A stretch of DNA of 64,000 nucleotides. It comes from Strobilurus pachycystidiatus. Lineage: Eukaryota > Basidiomycota > Agaricomycetes > Agaricales > Physalacriaceae. Below, piece by piece: positions 56,856 to 64,000 of the stretch. The notes under the pieces were generated by a model. It did not search any database. It was given only the letters and a program-made list of their open reading frames with translations, and was not told where the DNA came from. A program made the translations under genes and the position numbers. How positions within the stretch are numbered: position 1 is the first letter of the stretch; every line of letters starts with the position of its first letter. The stretch lies in assembly GCA_019915135.1 (NCBI GenBank), contig JAHLMK010000001.1, positions 2,356,001-2,420,000 on the forward strand, read 5' to 3'.

Positions 56856-57482
56856 ATGGCCCCACCCAAGAACACCGAGGTCGTCTTCTCTCCCGATGTA
56901 CGCAACATGGATGAATGGTCCAAGCGCACCCGTATTGCGCTCAGCACGGCGGAAGCGTTGGGCGCTTCCTATGCACGGGCCCATCCGTGGTTGGAACGTT
57001 TGAAGGACAAGCTGGTGCGCGAGTACAAGTGGAGGGACGTCAGTCCCCGTGACCCTCGCATGCTGTTCACGCTCGAAAACGCCTCTATCTGGAGCTCGTC
57101 GTCGGGCCTTCCAGCGGGCCCGCCGCTCAAGCTGCAGCTTCCCGTTCACGCCAGCTCCTTCTTTTCCCCGGACAGACGCGTGCAATGGCAGATGGTCTTC
57201 CACAGCGACACGTTCGAGTCTGTCCGCAAAATATGTCCTCCCATTGCCGACATCCTCTATCTCCTCCAGTGCCTGCTCACCGGGCTCCTCACCGTTAACT
57301 TCGAAGAGCACGAGGCTGCAGACATCTTTCGCACCACCCGTGGTCTCCCCCCACAACCCTGGGTCACAGAGAATCAGGACGCACTTCTTAGGATCTTCGG
57401 TCCCAATCGTTACAAGGACCTTCATCGCGCCTGCGCGGACCTCCAGTCCTCCTTCTATGTCCAGAAGATCGCCTACCGCTGA
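56856..57482 (+). CDS. intronless hypothetical protein, 208 residues
   Basis: A single exon begins MAPPKNTEVVFSPDVRNMDE and ends SSFYVQKIAYR. The product is mixed alpha/beta without a signal peptide or membrane span. Conserved-looking parts include KLQLPVHASSFFSPDRRVQW and RKICPPIADILYLLQCLLTG. It has no intron in an intron-rich window, a strong G/C third-base bias and long C-rich untranslated flanks, all of which suggest high expression. I do not recognise the family. Confidence 0.75.
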   Translation: MAPPKNTEVVFSPDVRNMDEWSKRTRIALSTAEALGASYARAHPWLERLKDKLVREYKWRDVSPRDPRMLFTLENASIWSSSSGLPAGPPLKLQLPVHASSFFSPDRRVQWQMVFHSDTFESVRKICPPIADILYLLQCLLTGLLTVNFEEHEAADIFRTTRGLPPQPWVTENQDALLRIFGPNRYKDLHRACADLQSSFYVQKIAYR

Positions 57483-57946
57483 GCCTGTTGCACCCGTGCC
57501 CTGTCCAAGAAAAAACAAAACACCCCATCCCCCTCCTACCTGTCGTTTTCCTCCGCTCTTAATCGCATCGCTGTCATATATTGCTCTCCCATCTTGCATC
57601 ACCCATACTTAGACCGTTATAGTGATCTACTCATATTCTCGTTCACGCACGTAAATTAACTTTTCTCCTCTCTTAGCTATCATTCGCATTCACCATCTAC
57701 CCCATGGCATCTAATACTCAATTCTGCTTCACTGTATCATTTTCTCCTCCTTCTCGTCCAGATTATTTAGTTTAGGTATTATAGTTGTCGGCTACTCTAC
57801 GTACGATACTCTGCCTCGATTGGCCAGTACTGCGCGCAAAAAACGTTTTCCGTTGGAAGAGACTGTAGAGGCTGTCCAGACCGGGTTCCGTACACGGCAA
57901 ATTGTGCCGATCAATCTATATATTTCTTTGCTTTGTTCCACCATCT
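57483..57946. other. intergenic spacer
   Basis: T/C-rich 3' flank of the hypothetical gene, then the promoter of the methionine aminopeptidase gene. No frame is supported. Confidence 0.5.
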
Positions 57947-59795
57947 ATGTCTTCTCCGGTCCTATGCCAAAGCAAATCATGTCCCAATGGCAACCCACCA
58001 TCTCACCTGGAATGCCCGACGTGCAATAAGTCAGCCCTAGATCTCTCCCGACGGGGGAAAATAATAATATCCATCACAGACTCGGCATTCGCGGTTCTTT
58101 CTTTTGCGGTCAGGAATGCTTCAAGGCAGGCTGTGAGCTGTCCTTCTTGTTGTAATTATACTGTGACAGTATCTAACTTGGGAATGTTCTGGCAGGGGAA
58201 AGTATCGGTCGAAAGGTTCGCGGCAATCGGGCTAACTGATTGTACAGAAAAGTCATAAGATCGTACATGCACTGTTGGCTGGGCCGAAAGAGGACGCCCT
58301 CGAAAGTGGGTCTTGCCATCCATGTTATTCGCCCGCGTACGTTGACCGATCGCCCAAGACGGAACGTACAATCCATTCCCAAACTATGCCTTCACCGGAT
58401 CTATGCGGCCCATCTACCCACTCTCTCCGAAGCGACACGTCCCGGCTCATATAGCGCGGCCCGATTATGCAGACGATGGTAGGATTATGAGCTTTGTGCA
58501 CGGGTTTAAGTCGATGATGTGAGCTAAACGCTTTGCTTTCTTGTTCCAGGCAAACCAATGGCCGAAGCTAGGGCCGCCGGTGCACCCCCGACCATATTGA
58601 CTTTGGAAGAGCAAGAGAAAATGCGCACAGTCTGCAGGGCACGTCTTCTCGGTGCTCTCTTCGCTTTCTGGGCACTCATCCGCTTGCTTTCCAGCTTGGC
58701 CGAGAAATTCTCGACCTCGTCGCTTCTCACGTTAAACCTGGCATCACTACCGACGAACTCGACGAAATCGTACACACCGCAACCATAGAGCGTAATGCCT
58801 ACCCTTCCCCGCTGAACTACCGCAACTATCCCAAATCAGTCTGCACGTACGTCGACGCGTCCCAATCCGCACGTCACTGTCACTCACTTGCTATTTACCC
58901 TACACCGGGACCTCAGTTCTGTCAATGAAGTCATCTGCCACGGAATACCAGACAAGCGAAAGCTCAAGAACGGTGACATTATCAATATCGGTACGCTCTT
59001 CGCCGGGACTTCGTCGCAGTAGATCTTACCTTGAGCAGACGTCAGCCTTTACTATGATGGTGAATGCCCTTTTTACCGTTTATAACGCTTATATCTTTAC
59101 CTGCACATACAAGGTTATCACGGGGACCTCAACGCAACGTATCCTGTCGGGGAGATTGACGAAGAGTCCAAAAAGCTTATTCGCACAACTCGGCAATGCT
59201 TAGATGATGCTATCAAGATCTGCAAGCCTGGTGCTCTCTTCCGAGACATAGGTAAAGTCATGTACGCACAATACGCTTCTATCCCGAGGACTTCTGGACT
59301 CACTCACCCATTCAAGTGAGCCTCTAGCGCGAGCCAATGGCTGCGCAACGGTGCGCAACTATACAGGCCATGGGATCAATACACTCTTCCATTGTTCACC
59401 CAACATCCCACATTTCGCGAAGAACAAAGCTGTCGGCACAATGAAGCCCGGCATGGTATGTATCGCTTCTCAGAACCCTCTTTTCGATCTAACGCCTGCG
59501 GCGTAGGTCTTCACCATAGAACCTGTAAGCGAAGGCTCATTTCATCTAAGACTTCTCCGTCGCTAATTCCGTCTCTGTCAGATGATAAATGTTGGGACCA
59601 ATTGGGGCGATATTCATTGGCCGGATAATTGGACGGCGACAACTATAGATGGCAAACGCAGTGCTCAGTTCGAGGAGACGCTTCTGTGAGCCGGACTCAC
59701 ATCACCAAGTATACATTAAAGGCTTATTATTGATTAACAGAATCACCGAAAGCGGAGTGGAGGTGCTGACAGCCGGCAAACCATTCGAGTTATGA
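57947..59795 (+). CDS. MAP1: methionine aminopeptidase 1
   Basis: The start [20 protein letters not shown] at 57947 opens the zinc-finger N-terminus typical of type 1 enzymes (C..C, then [23 protein letters not shown]). Next come [20 protein letters not shown] and [17 protein letters not shown], then the catalytic domain: [70 protein letters not shown] (two metal-binding Asp), [15 protein letters not shown] (His), FTIEP (Glu) and SAQFEETLL (Glu). It removes the starter methionine from new proteins and sits on the ribosome. About ten introns. Stop TGA at 59793-59795, after PFEL. Confidence 0.95.
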
Positions 59796-60104
59796 TAGCT
59801 ACAGTACAGCTAGACGCGAAAAAGATAGCCCAGGTTTTGTTTCTGACCCAGGGCATGAATTTCCTGGTTGAACGTCAACAGCTCCCACCAATGTTGATTG
59901 AGGTTTCTGGCGCGCGTACTGTTTGCAATCAACCTCCCATCAAGTGCCGAACAACCTCTCAATTTTAGGCGCTTATTTGACATACATGTCTATGGTAAAG
60001 GTAAGATACTTTCGGCCCCGCCCTGATGAGAATAACATCCCGAAAAATCCATGGTATATATGTCTACAATGTCATGAATGATGCCGTCCCAGAACACCCA
60101 TTAT
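59796..60104. other. convergent intergenic spacer
   Basis: 3' flanks of the MAP1 gene and the acyltransferase gene. No frame is supported. Confidence 0.5.
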
Positions 60105-62882
60105 TTAATCCCTTTTGGATTCCTCCTTCTTTCGTTGTAAACCCTCGTTCAGACTGCCTGTGGCCGTTGTGAAGTTCTCCTGGGGATCGACAGCAGCCAG
60201 AATATCAACGGGTACATTGTTCGACAAACTGGGTCGTCGATTCCTGTGCCCTTGCCGGAAGTGTATACCATCCATCTCAAGTGGACTGTCGGAGGGGATT
60301 GTGACCGTGGGGATTGTCGTGGAAAACGCCATAGCGGGCGTTGTCTGGAGACGCAACTTCTGCAAATTGGCATAAGAGTTCGCCCGACTTCGTGCTTTGG
60401 CATTCGTGTTATCGTCGTGCACCGGTAGATACCCCAGCACGTTATCGTAATCGCCCGTGTCTTCGTCGTCTGTGTCATCGGGTGTACCGCTTCGACTTGG
60501 CTCTGTGCTCGTTCCCCCCCACACACTGGTCCCACGCCTTGAGCTGTGTGACCAGCCGAAGAGGCGCTCATCAATCCTGCAAACTCATTAGTAGAAGGAG
60601 AGGTACGTCTGCGTTGACTTCATACCAAGTCATTGGATGTGTGAGACCAAGGCCCTGCGCGTCGACGGCGCCGGTGCTGCTTTTTCTTCGCCAAAGACCA
60701 GGTTGTTTCCCATTCGATGGAGGAGCAGCCGCCGACGGAAGCATGCGATACTGTCGTTGTTGTCAGCAGAAAAGATACGAACTTGAATGTATGAGCTTAC
60801 CCCATCAAAGTCACTATACAGTTTAGGACCGAACTCGTTGATCACGCCCGCGACTTCATTTGTGAGTTGCATCCTCATCTGTTTGAGCTTGTTGAGTGAT
60901 CTTTGCTGCCCAGGTACAAGTGCAATGATCAAAGGATTCAGTGATCTGAGCATAAGCCATGAGCGATATACAGAACCTTAGAAACAAAGACTGACTTGAG
61001 GACATCGAACCCTGCTTCACCAAATTTAAGTGCTGCGTAGTTCATGAAAGGGAGCGAGAAAGCAACCACGAAGGGTGTCAAAACCCTCCACTTGAGTGGA
61101 AAATGTGCGCGAATGGCCAGGATAGTGGCAAGGAACGCGTAAAATGCGTATAAAACCGGCGCAAGGCCAAGAGAAATGAGAACCTTCCAAGTGGCGAGAA
61201 CGTCACGGCCAGCTATTTTGACAGTCGATTCCGCTAGAGCCTCTGACGATTCTGAGGTTAGCGACTGATACTTGGCAAGAACATGCTGTTACCTTTGGCT
61301 TTCTTCCGTGACAAAACTGATGCAATGATAAAGATAGGAGCATTGAGGATACCACCGGGCAAAGCTAGCACCGCCCAGACCAGAAGGAGGAGGACGCGAT
61401 ACCCAAGGAGTCCGAGTATCTTCCAACTCGCCTTCTGAGCTCTTGGAACCTAAGACGACATCAGTCAATGGGAGCAGCTGTCTCGAGCGAGGGGCAGGCG
61501 AACCTGGTGGTCCCGCAAACCAAGATCACGGAGAAGTCGGTTGTACTTGAGGACATCCTTGCGGAGTTGAGCGACGCGTGGCTCATCCTTGAAATTGGTG
61601 TAACCCTCTAATAGTCGTCGATTCAATTCAACGACTTGGCCGAGGGTCATATGCATGCCAGGAGTTTTGTAAAGTCGTCTGGCAGCTTGGATCATCTGAA
61701 TCTCTTTAGTATACGATAAGGATAGAAACTGAAGAGACACACCATGAGTGTGTCGTAATCTGGTGCACGAACTGTGACCGTCTTCAGTGCGTTATAAACG
61801 AGATCCAAAAACTTCTGAACTGCCTCTCGCTTCTTGTCCCCTCCCTGTTTGAACATCTGAACAAGTTCGTCGGGAACATCGAGAGCAGTGCCGAATTCGA
61901 CGACGGCACGAGATCGAAAGCGATGGGCATGGAAATATGCCAGTCCCACAGGGACAATTTTTACACGGAGGTTTGGGTTGTCGGCCATCGCACCCAGAGC
62001 CATGATGGATACACCAGCTTTGAGGGGAAGAAGATCCGTCCTGTCGTGACTACCGCCTAAACGCTGCGTCAGTGTTGGAGGTTACCTCTGTCGAAAATCC
62101 AACTTGCCTTCGGGAAATATGCCAATGCTGCCATCGTTTTGTAGACACTCATAGACATACCGGTACATCTCCTGTTGATCGACGAACGGTAGCTTCTTGA
62201 ACTCGATTCCAGCCTTCCCCTCTGCTTCGAGCTCAGCAACTCTGTCGCGAAATTTGGTTGTTCCTTTTTCTCCGCCAAATTCTCGTTTGACGCGGAGCTC
62301 CGTGTCTGAGATGACTTCTACAACTTCGGCAATGAGGGATCCAAGGTATTTGGGCAGCAGAATCTGCATTCGAGGTGCCAATTCCTCCGTGAACCGAGTT
62401 CCAACACCGAGGACGAGGCACGGGTCATTGGGAGATAGTCGAACGGTACCGGTACCGGGACTGGCCGAATCTGCTGCTCGAGCGACAGGGACTACCAGAG
62501 CCGATAAGAATGCTATTGAAGAGGGAGAGGCAAAGATCCACGCACTACTCTCCATCAAGCGACTAAAGAAACCCACGGCCTTGCGCTTCATACTCTTCGC
62601 AGCAGTGAGGAATTGGACATGGCGGTGGCTCTCCTTGTAAACCTCGAGACTGAGCAATAAGGGATCCAAGAACTGACAAACTTGAGTATTCTCTCCAGAC
62701 AAACGGGAGTCCGTGCTACGCACTTGGTTATTATGTGGGGCCCCAACGAAGATAGCCGGTCCAGCTTTTGGAATATTGAACGCGCCACGCGGCCTAACTT
62801 CACGAAAGAAGATTTGGGTAACGATACGCCAGAAGAGCATAGCAGCATCATAGCTGAGATGCGATTGCTTGGGCTTGGCCAT
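60105..62882 (-). CDS. SCT1: glycerol-3-phosphate acyltransferase (SCT1/GPT2 type)
   Basis: The start is at 62882: a membrane-near helix (AAMLFWRIVTQIFFREVRPR), then acyltransferase motifs FVGAPHNNQFLDPLLLSLEV (block I), AKSMKRKAVGFFSRLMESI (block II), GIFPEGGSHDRTDLLPLKAG (block III) and LRVKIVPVGLAYFHAHRFRS (block IV). An insert of about 100 residues (SPNDPCLVLGVGTRFTEELA) is typical of the fungal enzymes. Later membrane spans (GYRVLLLLVWAVLALPGGIL, LISLGLAPVLYAFYAFLATI) lie at 61400-61000. The tail is Ser-rich with an acidic patch (DDTDDEDTGDYDN), likely phosphorylated. It starts phospholipid and triacylglycerol synthesis on the ER. Confidence 0.92.
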
Positions 62883-63073
62883 GACGGCAGGAGGCAGAAG
62901 GCAAGTTGTTTCTCCTAATAGTAATTGACAGGTCCCTCCGTCATCCGCTTACTCTTTAGTTGCCGGGCATCTGTGATGGACAAGAGTTACAGAATCATTG
63001 AAAAATGCAATGTGTACAGTATGTAGTGCAGATGATGATAAAGCAGACAATGCGTGATGAGAGAAGAAAAGGA

Positions 63074-64000
63074 CTACATCGAGGTCTTGGAGATAGACGG
63101 AGTAATTCGTGCAGAGTCCGTACTAGATCTATACTGGAACAGATTGTGCAGCTTGGACAATCGATCCTGGTTGTCTGGAAGCTCACTCTGCAACGAGCGA
63201 CGAGGCGAGGTCGGTGATCTGGGCGACGACTCTACGCTTCGACGGAGATCTACACTTCGCCTGGTCTCCAGGCTCTGTCGCGTGTCGAGACTCTGGCGGG
63301 CGGAGAGTGGCTCCCTTCGATTCTCTAACTCTGAAAATCCAGCTTGAGGTCAAACAGACAGTACAAGCGCGAGAAAACTCACTATCAAACGCGTCCAAAA
63401 CAGCTACGTCTCTTTCCCTGTCTTCGGCCGCGCGACTAGCCAGTGCTCGAGTAATATATTTGCGGAAGGCTGCGCCAGTTGACTCAAGCATCTTGTCGAC
63501 CCTGGGTCGCTTGCTTGGGTGTGCCTTCAAGAAGTGGTGCAGTTCTGTGATGCCCTCTTTGTGTAACGCCCCCGTCGTTTCGCTCGATATGTGACCGATG
63601 ATTTCAAGGAGTTGAGCGTCGGGGTCAGGCTCTTCAGATATCGGTGAATGAGAGTGTGCGCCGTTGCCATTGCCGTTCATTGAGTTCACGCTGGGACTAG
63701 TGCGATGACTGGGCGCGGCAGAATTTCGCGGAGAGGTAGTTTCTGAGGCAGTTTCCTGAGGTGACATGGGTCTGCTAGATGCTGTAGACAATGGGCGTGT
63801 GGCGGGATCTGGCTCCATGTCAACCAGTTGTTGCTGTGCCTCAGGTGCTGGCTTGGTGGCAGAGTTGAGAATCCGATAGACGTAGGGATATACAATGGTT
63901 GCCGAAGGATCGTCAAACGAGGCTGAAAGGAGATCGTAGACGTCATCCCCATAATGCGCTGTTTGGTTGGCTTAGGGTCTGAACATATTCGTACAGGGCA
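63074..64000 (-). CDS. STU2: XMAP215/Dis1/Stu2-type microtubule polymerase, C-terminal part
   Basis: Only the 3' end is in the window; the gene continues past 64000. The exon from about 63973 to 63383 encodes HYGDDVYDLLSASFDDPSAT, a Ser-rich linker and the conserved C-terminal helices LLEIIGHISSETTGALHKEG, ITELHHFLKAHPSKRPRVDK and GAAFRKYITRALASRAAED, as in Dis1/Alp14/XMAP215 family members. An intron (63382-63331) leads to the last exon, 63330-63074, with repeated RQSL/RRSV units and a terminal KLHNLFQY motif. The family adds tubulin at microtubule plus ends and works at kinetochores and spindle poles. Confidence 0.8.

Noticed and set aside
25109..59795. Translation-gene cluster (DPH5, GIR2, bS21m, eIF2B-alpha, MAP1) as one functional unit
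   Set aside because: The genes are spread over 34 kb on both strands with unrelated genes between them. Housekeeping genes of translation are common enough to fall together by chance.

Overview
The window is nuclear DNA of a filamentous basidiomycete, most likely an Agaricomycete (mushroom or wood-decay fungus). The evidence is a dense set of protein genes split by many 44-65 bp introns with GT/GC...AG ends and CTRAY-like branch sites, intergenic spaces of 50-600 bp, a full-length fungal 1,3-beta-glucan synthase, a small secreted cysteine-rich protein of an agaricomycete type, and a bZIP factor with a fungal basic region. I found no bacterial-style operons, CRISPR arrays or rRNA genes, and no tRNA by eye. 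Exon maps were read from frames and splice motifs. Where joining the exons gives an unbroken, family-like protein I say so.

Layout. 0-7 kb: an unresolved membrane-protein gene, an eight-exon secreted cysteine-rich protein, and an FHIP-type endosome/dynein adaptor on the minus strand. 7.5-16.5 kb: a coiled-coil protein, a broken arsenite-transporter (ACR3) relic, a bZIP regulator, a mitochondrial PP2C phosphatase (PTC7 type), a mitochondrial TPR membrane protein and a MYND-finger protein. 16.8-22.7 kb: 1,3-beta-glucan synthase. 22.9-33.7 kb: an LRR-like nuclear protein, DPH5, an F-box-like protein, a multi-pass membrane protein, a SET methyltransferase and an SDR dehydrogenase. 34-43.5 kb: a large disordered S/P-rich nuclear protein, a short CCCH-like coiled-coil protein, and a probable degraded gene with a tandem repeat. 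43.5-54.9 kb: a YheT/EMB8-type hydrolase with twin introns, the RWD protein Gir2, mitochondrial ribosomal protein bS21m, an unrecognised gene, a CTK2/cyclin K-type cyclin, a small Cys-rich protein and eIF2B-alpha. 56.8-64 kb: an intronless hypothetical protein, methionine aminopeptidase 1, a glycerol-3-phosphate acyltransferase and the C-terminal part of an XMAP215/Dis1 microtubule polymerase.

Most genes are housekeeping. Several concern translation (DPH5, eIF2B-alpha, Gir2, bS21m, MAP1), but they lie on both strands with separate promoters, so this is not a functional cluster. I see no convincing novel multi-gene system. The most unusual signals are at the level of gene structure: two adjacent near-identical introns around a 14-nt micro-exon, GC-AG introns in two genes, and a 47-bp divergent promoter between GIR2 and the bS21m gene. 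The decaying ACR3 fragment and the degraded gene at 39.8-42.7 kb are evidence of gene loss.
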